A stretch of DNA of 56,087 bases from the NCBI GenBank assembly GCA_031262065.1, contig JAISIK010000035.1, positions 1 to 56,087 on the forward strand. Reading direction: 5' to 3'. The notes under the pieces are model-generated. The model made no database searches and had not been told where the DNA came from. It was given only the letters and a program-made list of their open reading frames with translations. Origin of the DNA: Oscillospiraceae bacterium (GTDB taxonomy: Bacteria > Bacillota > Clostridia > Oscillospirales > Oscillospiraceae). Made by a program: the position numbers and the translations under genes. This document shows, one piece after another, positions 33,612 to 42,845 of the stretch (within the stretch, counting starts at the first letter, position 1; each line of letters starts with the position of its first letter).

Positions 33612-34295
33612 ATGGAACTTTTACGAACAGAGCATTTGACAAAAACTTACGGAAGCGGCGAAAATGCCGTGCATGCGCTAAATGACGTATCATTTTCGAT
33701 TGAAAAAGGCGAATTTGTCGCGATTATCGGGCCGTCCGGCTCGGGCAAATCGACGCTGTTGCACGTACTCGGCGGCGTAGATAAGCCGACAAGCGGGCAC
33801 GTTTACATGAACGGCGAGGACGTTTACTCCCGCAGCGACAACGCGCTTGCGATTTTCCGCCGCCGTGAAGTCGGGCTGATTTATCAGTTTTACAACCTGA
33901 TTCCCGTTCTGAGCGTGGTGGAAAATATCACGCTGCCCGTTTTGATGGACGGGCGAAAGGTCAACGACGAGCGGCTGCACGAGCTTCTGCGCACCTTGCA
34001 GCTCGAGGGACGCGAAAAGCATCTTCCAAACCAGCTCTCGGGCGGGCAGCAGCAGCGCGTATCGATTGCGCGGGCGCTTATGAACGCGCCGTCGGTCGTG
34101 CTTGCGGACGAACCGACCGGCAATCTCGACAGCAAAAATTCGCAGGAGATCGTCGAGCTTCTGAAATACTCGAATAAGCAGTACGGGCAGACCTTAATTG
34201 TAATCACCCACGACGAATCCATTGCCCTGCAGGCGCAGCGCGTGATTGCCATTGAGGACGGCCGCATCACCAGAGACGAGGTGCTGCGCAAATGA
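33612..34295 (+). CDS. ABC transporter ATP-binding protein (MacB/LolD type)
   Basis: This 227-residue ATPase energises the FtsX-type permease encoded next. Motifs: Walker A IGPSGSGKSTLLH, the Q-loop in IYQFYNLIPVLSVVENI, signature LSGGQQQRVSIARAL, Walker B VVLADEPTGNLDS and H-loop VITHDES. The Q-loop and D-loop wording (TGNLDS) place it in the lipoprotein/antimicrobial-peptide export subgroup. The ATG at 33612 follows GGGAG. The stop overlaps the permease start by four bases. No two-component system lies beside it, unlike many Bce-type systems. Confidence 0.95.
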   Translation: MELLRTEHLTKTYGSGENAVHALNDVSFSIEKGEFVAIIGPSGSGKSTLLHVLGGVDKPTSGHVYMNGEDVYSRSDNALAIFRRREVGLIYQFYNLIPVLSVVENITLPVLMDGRKVNDERLHELLRTLQLEGREKHLPNQLSGGQQQRVSIARALMNAPSVVLADEPTGNLDSKNSQEIVELLKYSNKQYGQTLIVITHDESIALQAQRVIAIEDGRITRDEVLRK

Positions 34296-36940
34296 ACATT
34301 TTCCGCAGTATTGCCGTGTCGTCCATGCGGCGCAACCGCACGCGCAGCATCGTGACCATTATCGGCGTGATTTTATCCGTTGCGATGTTCACCGCGATTA
34401 CCACCATGGGCGCAACGCTGCTCAACCACTTGCAGCGGGTAGCTGCGTATGATCACGGCACGTACTATGTTGCCTTCAACGCCCTTCCCGCGCAGGAGCT
34501 TGACCGCATGCGCAAAGATACCGACGTCGAGATGCTCACCGCAGGCGAAATTCTCGGCTATGCCGATCTGCGCGCCGACGCGGCGCTCTCGCCGCTGTAT
34601 ACCTATGTTCTTGCAATGGATGAAACCTTCCCGCAGGAGATGCCCGTGCACCTGACATACGGGCGTCTGCCGCAAAACGCGGGGGAAATTATCCTGCCGG
34701 AGCACCTGAATGCGCATTTAGACACTGCCTACAAGGTCGGCGATAGCCTAACGCTTGCGCTCGGCGACCGTGTAATGAAGGACGGCGCGGTACTGACCCA
34801 GTCCGATGCCATCTATGAAGAAACGCTGCGCGTGCGCGAAATGCGCACGTACTCCGTCGTCGGCATCTACGAGCGCCCGGATTTCGAGGGCTATGACGAC
34901 CCCGGCTATACCGCATTGACCGTCGCGGACGGCAGCGCGGGAAGCGGCGTCTATGACGCGTATGCCCGCACGAGCTACTCCGATTACGACCGCATTCAGG
35001 AGTTTTACGAACGCTACCACGCGGCAAGCACAACGGTAAACGGTAACTATCTCATGACGCAAGGCTCGTTCCGCTACGAAAACTACGATAGCTTTGTCGG
35101 CATGTTTGCAGGCATCCTGATTTTCCTGATTATGCTGGGCGCAGTGTCGCTCATCTACAGCGCGTTTTCCATCTCCGTCAGTGAGCGCACGCGGCAGTTC
35201 GGGCTGCTCGCCTCCGTGGGCGCAACGCGCAAACAGCTGCACCGCACGGTGCTCTATGAAGCGGGCGTCGTATTCCTAATCGGTGCGCCGCTGGGGCTTC
35301 TTGCGGGTGTGGGCGGCATCTACTTGACCTTGCAGCTTCTGCGCGAGCAATTTTTGAGCATGTTCGGCTACGGCATTACGCTGCAGTTTCATGTATCGGC
35401 GGCGTCCCTGCTTATCGCAGCTGCGGTAGGGCTTTTGACCGTGCTGATTTCGGCGGTTATCCCCGCGCGCCGCGCCATGCGCGTCACCGCCATTGAGGCA
35501 ATTCGCCAGAGCCGCGACGTGAAAGTGTCTAAGCGCGATATTGCAGACGGAAAGCTCGCCTATCGCCTCTTCGGGCTGCCGGGCATGCTGTCGAAAAAAT
35601 ACTTCCGCCGCAGCCGCAAAAAATACCGCGCAACGATTGTCTCCCTTGCCATGAGCGTCGTGCTCTTCGTGTCCGCCAGCACCTATGCCATGTACCTGAC
35701 AGAAACGGTCGAGGTGAGTACGGAGCGCTATCCCTTTGACCTTGCCTATGCACTTGACGAAATAACGCCGGAAAAACTGGACGAACTGACGCGCGAACTG
35801 CAAGCAGACGCAAATATCGATACCCTGCGCTACGCAAGTTTTGCCTCCATCGGCGTGGATATGCATGATGAGGATTACAGCGCCGGCTTCAAGCAGTATG
35901 CCAAACACGCCCTCGAGGTGGCGGACTATGACCCGCGGCAGGTCGCATCCCAAAACGCCACGATTGTATATGCCGATGCGCAGACCTTCGCCGAACTGCT
36001 CAAAGACGCGGGCTTAACGCGGGAGGAATACGACAAAGTCGGCGGCGGCATCCTGAAAGCCGGAAATATCAACGAGGTGTATTACAACCGCGATGGCGAC
36101 AGGCGCTATGTCTACAACGGCAGCGTGCTGGACAGCGCGGTGCGCGAGCTGACGATTATTATCCCCGAAACGCCGGACGGCTACCAGTACACCCACTCCG
36201 CTCGGCGCATGGAGGCGGACGGCGAGGTTTTGGTAAGTTATTACTGGTCAAATGACGGCGGGGAGGAGCTTGTGCTTCCGGCAGTCACGCAGCAATCAAG
36301 CATTGCGGGCAAAACCGACCTCAACCCCATCGGCGCAAACGACAGAATCGTCCTGTTTATGCCGTTTCGCGACGCGCAGGCAGGCTCGATGGTCCAACTG
36401 CTTTTAAACTGCAAAGATGCAGACGCCGCAGCGAAGAGTTTGGAAACCGGCATCCGAAAGCTCGGGCTGGAGTATGACAGCAGCGCCGTGCACAACCCCG
36501 CTTCACAAAAGCGCGACGAGATGAACGCCTTAACCATCGTGCAGGTCTTCTCTTACGGCTTTATCATCCTGATTTCCCTGATTTGCGTGGCGAATGTGTT
36601 CAACACCGTTTCGACCAATGTCGCCACACGCCGCCGAGATTTTGCGATGCTGCGCTCCGTCGGTATGACCCGCGGCGGGCTGAACCGCATGATGAACTAC
36701 GAGTGCATTCTCTACGGCTTGCGGGCGCTTTTGCTGGGGCTGCCCCTCACTGCGCTGCTTGCGTGGCTGATGCACAACGCGAGCGGGGAAATCTACAGCA
36801 GCGAGAAGTTTGTAAGCATCCCGGCTCTGCTGATTGCCGTTTGCAGCGTATTTGCGGTGGTGTTTGCCTCCATGATGTACGCCATGCGCAAAATTAAGAA
36901 AGACAACCCCGTAGACGCCCTGAAGGCGGAAAACACCTAG
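34292..36940 (+). CDS. FtsX-like ABC transporter permease
   Basis: This 882-residue membrane protein has an N-terminal helix (about 17-40), an extracytoplasmic domain, a first FtsX block (about 265-400, SFSISVSERTRQFGLLASVG type), a second N-terminal-like helix (about 445-465), a second large extracytoplasmic domain and a final FtsX block (about 745-870, with NVATRRRDFAMLRSVGMTRG). This duplicated arrangement fits exporters that handle peptides or lipoproteins without spanning transport of small solutes. It is coupled to the upstream ATPase by an ATGA overlap and is followed by a bidirectional terminator. Confidence 0.93.
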   Translation: MNIFRSIAVSSMRRNRTRSIVTIIGVILSVAMFTAITTMGATLLNHLQRVAAYDHGTYYVAFNALPAQELDRMRKDTDVEMLTAGEILGYADLRADAALSPLYTYVLAMDETFPQEMPVHLTYGRLPQNAGEIILPEHLNAHLDTAYKVGDSLTLALGDRVMKDGAVLTQSDAIYEETLRVREMRTYSVVGIYERPDFEGYDDPGYTALTVADGSAGSGVYDAYARTSYSDYDRIQEFYERYHAASTTVNGNYLMTQGSFRYENYDSFVGMFAGILIFLIMLGAVSLIYSAFSISVSERTRQFGLLASVGATRKQLHRTVLYEAGVVFLIGAPLGLLAGVGGIYLTLQLLREQFLSMFGYGITLQFHVSAASLLIAAAVGLLTVLISAVIPARRAMRVTAIEAIRQSRDVKVSKRDIADGKLAYRLFGLPGMLSKKYFRRSRKKYRATIVSLAMSVVLFVSASTYAMYLTETVEVSTERYPFDLAYALDEITPEKLDELTRELQADANIDTLRYASFASIGVDMHDEDYSAGFKQYAKHALEVADYDPRQVASQNATIVYADAQTFAELLKDAGLTREEYDKVGGGILKAGNINEVYYNRDGDRRYVYNGSVLDSAVRELTIIIPETPDGYQYTHSARRMEADGEVLVSYYWSNDGGEELVLPAVTQQSSIAGKTDLNPIGANDRIVLFMPFRDAQAGSMVQLLLNCKDADAAAKSLETGIRKLGLEYDSSAVHNPASQKRDEMNALTIVQVFSYGFIILISLICVANVFNTVSTNVATRRRDFAMLRSVGMTRGGLNRMMNYECILYGLRALLLGLPLTALLAWLMHNASGEIYSSEKFVSIPALLIAVCSVFAVVFASMMYAMRKIKKDNPVDALKAENT

Positions 36941-36973
36941 ATAAACCCACCCTCTCAAATATCCCCGCGCAAA

Positions 36974-37005
36974 GGCGGCGTACACGATTTTTCGTGTGCG
37001 CCGCC
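36974..37005. terminator. Bidirectional terminator after the ABC permease gene
   Basis: The 14-bp stem GGCGGCGTACACGA/TCGTGTGCGCCGCC (one G-U pair) with a TTTT loop stands between the plus-strand permease and the convergent minus-strand putative anti-sigma gene. Confidence 0.7.
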
Positions 37006-37040
37006 GATTCCTATATGGGCAATGTTGCAATCGCTGCGAA

Positions 37041-37817
37041 TTATGTCGAATCGTCTGCCAAGTTTTGATACGGCGCTATGCTCTCCACGGCGGTGATGCT
37101 GTCGAAAATCCGCGTAAGCTGCGCGTCGTCCATCGCAAAATTGCACTCCAAAACGAAGATATAGCTGCCGTCTGACCAATAATACTTCTGGCTGCCGCCG
37201 TCATAGGCTGTGTATTCCTCAGTTGACAAAGACGAAGGCTCAACGATGATGTATTGCAAATCCAGCCCGGAAAGGTGCTTTTCGCCACTGCTGTATTTCG
37301 CGTTGTAGCCCAGCTCCACACTGTCAAAATCGTAGTCGCCCGCGTAGCCGGGTGCTGCATACTGCGTAAAATTCACCCACTGTTCCCCCTGCCACCAGCC
37401 AAGGTAGCTGCGGTCGCTCGCAAGCTGCGTGTACGCGGCTATATCGTCAACCCGATTTTGCGTGGGCGTCCAATTTTCCGCCAAATACAGCGGCACATAG
37501 TAGGTTTCCACCGTTGCGGGCGCGTCCGCAGGCATTTCCAGCGCCAATTGCACGCCTGCCCGCCCTTGCATCGTAATTTGCGAGCCGTCGCTGTGGACAA
37601 GAATCGTGGAGCTCTGCGTTTCCCGCAGGCTCGCCCCGGTAATCCAGCTGCGAACAGCGGGAAACGCCATGGCGGTCACGCACAATGCCGTAAGCGCAGC
37701 CGCAATGAGCGCGATGCGCCGCGCCGCATTTCCGTGGAATTTCTTGCTTTTTTCACTGTCTTCCAGATATTCCGGCTTTGCCTCGCCAATTGCGCGGAAC
37801 AAATCCTCCGCTTTCAT
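37041..37817 (-). CDS. Single-span membrane protein, putative anti-sigma factor
   Basis: This 258-residue protein has a short cytoplasmic N-terminus, one transmembrane helix (about 34-52, RIALIAAALTALCVTAMAF) and an extracytoplasmic domain of DUF4367-like appearance (APATVETYYVPLYLAENW, then a C-terminal YWSDGSYIFVLECNF). Its ATG overlaps the stop of the upstream sigma-factor gene (ATGA), the usual arrangement for a sigma/anti-sigma pair. No zinc-finger anti-sigma motif is visible, so the regulatory role rests on context. Confidence 0.75.
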   Translation of the reverse strand: MKAEDLFRAIGEAKPEYLEDSEKSKKFHGNAARRIALIAAALTALCVTAMAFPAVRSWITGASLRETQSSTILVHSDGSQITMQGRAGVQLALEMPADAPATVETYYVPLYLAENWTPTQNRVDDIAAYTQLASDRSYLGWWQGEQWVNFTQYAAPGYAGDYDFDSVELGYNAKYSSGEKHLSGLDLQYIIVEPSSLSTEEYTAYDGGSQKYYWSDGSYIFVLECNFAMDDAQLTRIFDSITAVESIAPYQNLADDST

Positions 37818-38371
37818 TTAAAATACCCCTCCGCTTCTAAAAATTCTTTGAGTTTTTTTCTGGTGCGAGATAGAATCAGCAACACATTGCTCTCGCGCAT
37901 TGCATAGCGCGCTGCAATTTCGCCCGTCTGCTCTGCGAAGAAATATCGCCGCAAAAACACATCCCGCTGCCGCGCCGGCAGTTTGCCGAGGAAATCGTTG
38001 ATGCTGCGGCGCAGTTCCTTTTGAAGAAGCTCGCCCTCCGGTGTAGAACCGGCGGCAATACACTGCGCGAGCTCCTCAAACACCGCGTCGGCATCGCCCC
38101 CGCCGCGCTTTTTTGCGTGTTCCTGCTGCCTGCGGTTTAGGGCAAGATTTCGGGCAATTGCGGCAAAATACAGCTTGAGATTTTGCGGGCGATTCGGCGG
38201 GATGCTGTCCCAGACGCTGCCCAGCGCGGTATTCAGGCATTCCTCGCCGATTTCCCTTCCGACAAGCCGCGTGGCGATTGCAAGGCAGTATGCGCCGTAT
38301 TTCTGCTCGAGCAGGCGGATTGCCTCCTCATCTCTGCGCAAAAACAGGGCGATGAGCGCTTCATCGTTCAT
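37814..38371 (-). CDS. ECF-type RNA polymerase sigma factor
   Basis: This 185-residue protein shows sigma region 2 (about 15-75, LFLRRDEEAIRLLEQKYGAY to YFAAIARNLALNRRQQ) and region 4 (about 120-180, LGKLPARQRDVFLRRYFFAEQTGEIAARYAM), typical of ECF sigma factors. It would direct transcription of a small regulon in response to an envelope signal sensed by the coupled membrane protein. The start at 38371 has AAGGAG upstream; longer in-frame starts lack one. Confidence 0.9.
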   Translation of the reverse strand: MNDEALIALFLRRDEEAIRLLEQKYGAYCLAIATRLVGREIGEECLNTALGSVWDSIPPNRPQNLKLYFAAIARNLALNRRQQEHAKKRGGGDADAVFEELAQCIAAGSTPEGELLQKELRRSINDFLGKLPARQRDVFLRRYFFAEQTGEIAARYAMRESNVLLILSRTRKKLKEFLEAEGYFK

Positions 38372-38455
38372 AGATTGCTCCTTCTTGAAAGACCTTTCAC
38401 CCATATAGACCGCAACCGCCGCGGATTCTATCAGGATATTCCCCAAAATTTAAGA

Positions 38456-38488
38456 AGATTGACGCCTGCAATTTGCAGGCGTCAATCT
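38456..38488 (-). terminator. Terminator of pta
   Basis: A perfect 15-bp stem (AGATTGACGCCTGCA at 38456-38470 with its complement at 38474-38488) has a three-base loop. It lies seven bases past the pta stop. Confidence 0.75.
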
Positions 38489-38494
38489 CTTTTA

Positions 38495-39493
38495 TTAAAC
38501 CAGTGCGGCGGTGATGATTGCCATTTTGTAGACTTCGTCTGCCGTGCAGCCGCGGCTGAGGTCGTTGATGGGGGCGTTTAGCCCCTGCAAAATCGGACCG
38601 TATGCCTCGTAGCCGCCGAGGCGCTGGGCAATCTTGTAGCCGATGTTGCCCGCCTCGATGCAGGGGAAAATGAAGGTGTTTGCCTTGCCCGCAACGGGCG
38701 AATCTTTACACTTTGTGCGTGCAACGGTTTCCGACACCGCCGCGTCAAATTGCAATTCGCCGTCGATGGCAAGCGCGGGGGCGCGTTTTTGCGCGATGGC
38801 GGTGGCGTCGCGGGTGAGCTGCACCGTGCCGCCCTTGCCGGAGCCCTTGGTGGAGAAGCTGAGCATGGCAACTCTCGGGTCGATGCCGAAAATCTGCGCG
38901 GTGCGGGCAGTTTCCACGGCGACTTCCGCCAGCTTTTCCGCACCCGACACGGTCACATTGCCCTGCGCGTCCACGGTGTCTTCGTACGACAGGTTAATCG
39001 CGCAGTCGCCCATGGCGATTTTTTCATCCTCGCGCACGAGAATAAAGCAGGAGGAAACCATCAGCGAAGACGGCTTTGTTTTGACCAGTTGCAGGGCAGG
39101 GCGCACGGTGTCCGCCGTGGAGTAGGTCGCGCCGCCGACGAGCGCATCTGCATAGCCCAGCTTGACGAGCATCGTGCCGAAATAATTGCCCTTTGCCAGC
39201 AGCTCGCGGCACTGCTCGGGCGTCATTTTGCCCTTGCGCAGGGAAACCATCGTCTCCACCATGGCGTCCATCTCTTTGTAGTTTGCCGGGTCGATGATTT
39301 CCACCCCTTCGATATCAAAGCCGCCCGCCTTTGCCTTCGCGGTGACTTCTTGGGGGTTTCCAATCAAAATCGGGGTGAGAAAGCCGCCGCTTTTCAAACG
39401 CGCAGCAGCCTCTGCTATGCGGGCGTCGTGCCCCTCGGTGAAGATAATCTTGCGCGGATTCGCCTTGAGAATATCGATCATCTTAGCAAACAT
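38495..39493 (-). CDS. pta: Phosphate acetyltransferase
   Basis: This 332-residue enzyme interconverts acetyl-CoA and acetyl phosphate, the first half of fermentative acetate formation and ATP gain. Family patterns are PRKIIFTEGHDARIAEAAARL, DALVGGATYSTADTVRPALQ, SFSTKGSGKG and FIFPCIEAGNIGYKIAQRLGG. It is the short, single-domain Clostridia/Bacillus form. ATGs at 39499 and 39493 are both possible; GAGG is spaced seven bases from the latter. No ackA lies beside it. Its promoter is inside the 3' end of the upstream pseudouridine synthase gene. Confidence 0.95.
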   Translation of the reverse strand: MFAKMIDILKANPRKIIFTEGHDARIAEAAARLKSGGFLTPILIGNPQEVTAKAKAGGFDIEGVEIIDPANYKEMDAMVETMVSLRKGKMTPEQCRELLAKGNYFGTMLVKLGYADALVGGATYSTADTVRPALQLVKTKPSSLMVSSCFILVREDEKIAMGDCAINLSYEDTVDAQGNVTVSGAEKLAEVAVETARTAQIFGIDPRVAMLSFSTKGSGKGGTVQLTRDATAIAQKRAPALAIDGELQFDAAVSETVARTKCKDSPVAGKANTFIFPCIEAGNIGYKIAQRLGGYEAYGPILQGLNAPINDLSRGCTADEVYKMAIITAALV

Positions 39494-39526
39494 GGTCATT
39501 CCTCGTTCTTTCGTAAATTCGACGAT

Positions 39527-39555
39527 ATTATACGCCCGTTTCATCCAAAATGCAA
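39527..39555 (-). promoter_or_regulatory. Promoter of pta
   Basis: On the minus strand, TTGCAT (39555-39550), 17 bases and TATAAT (39532-39527), 34 bases before the start. It overlaps the last codons of the upstream gene. Confidence 0.85.
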
Positions 39556-40427
39556 GAATTGCTGCAAATTTTCAGGCGGGAGAACAGCGTGATTTCTTCC
39601 CCGCGCAGCGGATGGGTGAAGCGCAGGCTGTGGGCGCAAAGCTGCTGCCCGAAAATGCCCTGCGCCTCGGAATACGCCTGCGACTGCGCGCTTGCGTACT
39701 GGGGGTCTCCCAAAATCGGGCAGCCGATATGCGCGCAGTGCAGCCGCAGCTGGTGCGTTCTGCCCGTGAGCGGCTGCAGGCGCAAAATGGCGCTGTGCGC
39801 GTCCTTCGCAAGCACGCGGTATGCGGACTTTGCGGGCTTGCCGTCCGCGCGAATGCAGCGAAGAAGGCTCGTTTCGCTCAGCCGCGCAATCGGCGCGTCG
39901 ATCAGCCCGACGGTCTCCTTCGGCGCACCGAAGACGAGCGCGTGGTAGATTTTTTCGATTCCGCCGCAGCGCAGCTGCTCGTGCATACGCGCATGCACAT
40001 GCGAATTCTTGGCAAACAGCACCACGCCGAAGGTATCTCGGTCGAGGCGGCTGATGGGATGCACGGCGCAGTGCTCGCCGGTCTTCCCATAGTAGCCCGC
40101 AAGAAAATTCGCAAGCGTACCCGTGTTTCGCGCGCGGGAGGGGTGGACGAGCACACCCGCAGGCTTGTCGAGCGCAATGAGCGCCTCGTCTTCATAGAGG
40201 ATGTCCAAATCCCCGTTCTCAGCCGGATATGCCGGGCTTTCTTCTTCGAGAACCACGCGAAGAACGTCCCCGGCTTTCACCGCGAAATTTGTGCGGGCGG
40301 GCAGACCGTTGACGAAAAACGCCTGCGAAAACTTCAGCCGCTTCACAAGCGTGGACGACAGGCAAAACTCGCGGCGCAAATACACCCGCAGCGGGGCGTC
40401 GTACTCGGCGATATGTTCCAACAGCAA
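39528..40427 (-). CDS. RluA family pseudouridine synthase
   Basis: This protein of about 299 residues isomerises specific uridines in rRNA to pseudouridine. An S4-like N-terminus (SSTLVKRLKFSQAFFVNGLPA) precedes the catalytic domain with DILYEDEALIALDKPAGVLVHPS, the active-site motif ISRLDRDTFGVVLFAK (first Asp catalytic) and LQPLTGRTHQLRLHCAHIGCPILGD. The exact target cannot be told. The ATG at 40454 overlaps the -10 box of its own promoter, so the TTG at 40427, preceded by AGGAGAAGAGGTG, is preferred. Confidence 0.92.
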   Translation of the reverse strand: MLLEHIAEYDAPLRVYLRREFCLSSTLVKRLKFSQAFFVNGLPARTNFAVKAGDVLRVVLEEESPAYPAENGDLDILYEDEALIALDKPAGVLVHPSRARNTGTLANFLAGYYGKTGEHCAVHPISRLDRDTFGVVLFAKNSHVHARMHEQLRCGGIEKIYHALVFGAPKETVGLIDAPIARLSETSLLRCIRADGKPAKSAYRVLAKDAHSAILRLQPLTGRTHQLRLHCAHIGCPILGDPQYASAQSQAYSEAQGIFGQQLCAHSLRFTHPLRGEEITLFSRLKICSNSCILDETGV

Positions 40428-40452
40428 AACGGCAGCACCTCTTCTCCTGATC

Positions 40453-40481
40453 ATTGTACCACGCGCTTGGGGATATGTAAA
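40453..40481 (-). promoter_or_regulatory. Promoter of the RluA-type gene
   Basis: On the minus strand, TTTACA (40481-40476), 17 bases and TACAAT (40458-40453) with an upstream TGG extension. Confidence 0.7.
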
Positions 40482-40539
40482 TAAGTGGGAACACCGCGTG
40501 CTTTCCGTCGTCTAATGTACTGCATGGAGGTGAGGATTC

Positions 40540-41535
40540 TTGAAACGCAAGGTTCAAACGATGGTGGCGGTGTATGCCGCGTCCCATTTTCTGGTGGATT
40601 TTGCCTGCGCCTTTCTGATGTTCCGCTCGATTGCGGGCGCGCAGGACGCGTACGTGTATGTGCTGCTCTACAATTTCTTCGCCTTCGCCGTGCAAATGCC
40701 GCTGGGCTTGCTCGCAGACCGCTGCAACCGTAATGCCCTCTTCGCAGCCTGCGGCTGCGTCCTTGTCGCAATCGCCTACGGCTGCGCCCCGGCGCTCGCC
40801 TGCGTGGTTTTGGGCTTGGGAAACGCGCTGTTTCATATCGGCGGCGGGGTGGATATTCTGAATCACTCCGAAAGCAAAAGCGCAGCGCTCGGCATTTTCG
40901 TCTCTCCGGGGGCGTTCGGCGTGTATTTCGGCACGATACTCGGTAGCGGCAGCGGCGCGTTTACCGCCTATATCCTCGCGGCGCTTTTGCTGTTTGCCGC
41001 GCTGATTTTTGCCATGCCGCGCACAAGCAATAACGCGACTGTCAGCCTAAGAGGCGGGCGCGGCGTGCTCTTTACAGCGGTCTGCCTATTCCTCGTTGTT
41101 TGCCTGCGTTCCTATGCGGGTATGACGATGAATTTCGCGTGGAAAGCGCGCTGGGGGATTCCTTTTATTTTCGCGGTGGTCTTCGGCAAAACCTTGGGCG
41201 GCTTTGCAGCCGACCGTTTCGGGATGATGAAAACCAGCGTTCTCTCCTTAGGTGTTGCCGCGCTGCTGTTTTTCTTCTCGGCAATGCCGCTGCCGGGCGT
41301 GATTGCCGTGCTACTATTTAACATGACGATGCCCGTCACGCTTTGGGCACTGGCGAAACGCATGCCCGGGGCGAAAGGCTTTTCCTTCGGCTTGCTGACC
41401 TTCGCGCTGTTTTTGGGCTTTTTGCCCGTCTATCTCGGGGCGGGACACCCGCCGAACGTCGTGTGGGTTTTCTCTGCGGTTGCCGTGCTTTCCCTCGTGC
41501 TTTTGACTGTCGGATTGCGCAAGGTGAAGCCGTGA
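40540..41535 (+). CDS. Major facilitator superfamily transporter
   Basis: This 331-residue protein with about ten transmembrane helices resembles the MFS, with QMPLGLLADRCNRNALFA as the loop 2-3 motif and GKTLGGFAADRFGMMKTSVLSL as its counterpart in the second half. It is shorter than the usual 400 residues and resembles fosmidomycin-resistance-type (Fsr) members. The substrate is unknown. The TTG at 40540 is supported by GGAGGTGAGG; an internal ATG at 40561 is an alternative. It overlaps the next gene by four bases, and three further membrane or secreted proteins follow in the same direction. Confidence 0.85.
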   Translation: MKRKVQTMVAVYAASHFLVDFACAFLMFRSIAGAQDAYVYVLLYNFFAFAVQMPLGLLADRCNRNALFAACGCVLVAIAYGCAPALACVVLGLGNALFHIGGGVDILNHSESKSAALGIFVSPGAFGVYFGTILGSGSGAFTAYILAALLLFAALIFAMPRTSNNATVSLRGGRGVLFTAVCLFLVVCLRSYAGMTMNFAWKARWGIPFIFAVVFGKTLGGFAADRFGMMKTSVLSLGVAALLFFFSAMPLPGVIAVLLFNMTMPVTLWALAKRMPGAKGFSFGLLTFALFLGFLPVYLGAGHPPNVVWVFSAVAVLSLVLLTVGLRKVKP

Positions 41536-41870
41536 AGGGGCTGCTTGTCGCGCTGGCTGTCTCTTTAGCTTTAACCCTCGCGCTGGAGCTTGGGTTTTAT
41601 CTTCTTTGGTATCGGCGGCGATTCGACAAAAAAGACCTGCTTTTACTTGTGGCGGTCAACGTCCTGACGAACCCGCCGGTCGTGCTGCTTTCTTATCTGG
41701 CGCTGCGGTATACCGGGTACGAAGTCCTGACCGCGCCGCTCGAAGTGCTCGCCGTGCTCACGGAGGGGTATCTCTATAAGAAATATGCCCGCAATATCCC
41801 GCGCCCCTACGCGTTTTCCCTTGCAGTTAACGCATTTTCCTTCGGAATCGGCTTACTTTTACAATTATGA
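41532..41870 (+). CDS. Small membrane protein of unknown function
   Basis: I do not recognise this 112-residue protein. Three hydrophobic segments (about 3-24, 33-58 and 92-111) make it an integral membrane protein. It starts at GTG, overlapping the MFS stop codon (GTGA), and its own stop is 13 bases before the next gene, so it belongs to one operon with them. The central part NPPVVLLSYLALRYTGYE is the most distinctive piece. A function in the same envelope process as its neighbours is plausible. Confidence 0.75.
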   Translation: MKGLLVALAVSLALTLALELGFYLLWYRRRFDKKDLLLLVAVNVLTNPPVVLLSYLALRYTGYEVLTAPLEVLAVLTEGYLYKKYARNIPRPYAFSLAVNAFSFGIGLLLQL

Positions 41871-41882
41871 GGAGGACAGGTT

Positions 41883-42743
41883 ATGTTGAAACGCAGTGTT
41901 TGGTTGCTCGTTTGCATTTTTGCATTATCGCTCACGGCTTTTGCAGATGTGGTATGGCGCAATGCTTTTCTGGAAGAGGTTCGGGAGGAATCCGTCGTTT
42001 TAGAGAGAAACAGCTACATGGTGAACAGCGACAGCGGCTCGTTAACCGGGAAAGAAGAGCCGCGTACAGACGCGGCCTCGTGGGGCAGAACGTATGAGAA
42101 CGGAGAGGTGCTGTCCCTGGACAAAGTTTACGAACACGACGGGGCGTATTGGGGCATCTACGACGAACAAGGGCACGCCGATACGTCCGGCTGGTTTCCG
42201 ATGGATCAGCTGCTTGTGATGTATGACGACGTTGCATTCTACGCGGATCACGAGGAGGAATTCTACGCCTACAGCGGGGAGTTCCACGCCCCGGCTTTGG
42301 GAGAAACACTGGTTGCATGGCCGTGGCCCGGCGCGGGGTATGCAAATGAAGCCTATACGGTCGCAAACCAAATCCAAATTGATAACAGTTCGCGCTATAT
42401 TATCATTCACGAAATCGAGGTGCAGTACGCCTATAAAGACAGCGAGGGGCGCGAGTGGGGCTTTGTGGAAATGCTTGCTACGAAACGTTCTTACAACGAT
42501 GGCGGATGGGGCGCCGCACCGCGAACTATGGAAACATGGATTTGCCTCAGCGAGCCGTCAAACGAGAATATCCCCGCGTTTAACCCCGCGCCGCCGCCCG
42601 CTGCGTTCTCGCCGGAAGTCAAACACGTGCATACCGAAGAAGAGGAACGCTCCATGCTGTTTCTTATTATCCTTTTGGTGCTCGCGCTGCTCGTCGGCAC
42701 TGCCGCGCTGATTCGCGCGTTTTGGAAACCGAAGAAGGTATAG
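41883..42743 (+). CDS. Secreted, C-terminally anchored protein of unknown function
   Basis: This 286-residue protein has a signal peptide (about 1-22, LLVCIFALSLTAFA-D), an extracytoplasmic domain and a C-terminal transmembrane helix (about 257-279) with a basic tail. The ectodomain contains SH3-like-looking stretches (VLSLDKVYEHDGAYWGIYDE and WGFVEMLATKRSYNDGGWG) that could bind cell-wall material; this is uncertain. It lies in an operon-like row with the MFS and small membrane protein genes, and has an AGGAGG ribosome-binding site. Confidence 0.75.
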   Translation: MLKRSVWLLVCIFALSLTAFADVVWRNAFLEEVREESVVLERNSYMVNSDSGSLTGKEEPRTDAASWGRTYENGEVLSLDKVYEHDGAYWGIYDEQGHADTSGWFPMDQLLVMYDDVAFYADHEEEFYAYSGEFHAPALGETLVAWPWPGAGYANEAYTVANQIQIDNSSRYIIIHEIEVQYAYKDSEGREWGFVEMLATKRSYNDGGWGAAPRTMETWICLSEPSNENIPAFNPAPPPAAFSPEVKHVHTEEEERSMLFLIILLVLALLVGTAALIRAFWKPKKV

Positions 42744-42845
42744 TTTTTTGCCAAAAATTGCCCCGATTTGTAATTGCATGCTAGGCATGCGGGAAGAACT
42801 GTGGTACAATCCCTGTATACTCGGAGCTTGAATGGGGGCGCCGCA

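Noticed and set aside
40428..40454. ATG at 40454 as the start of the RluA-type gene
   Set aside because: The codon overlaps the gene's TACAAT -10 box; a TTG at 40427 follows a good AGGAGAAGAGGTG sequence. Not fully excluded.
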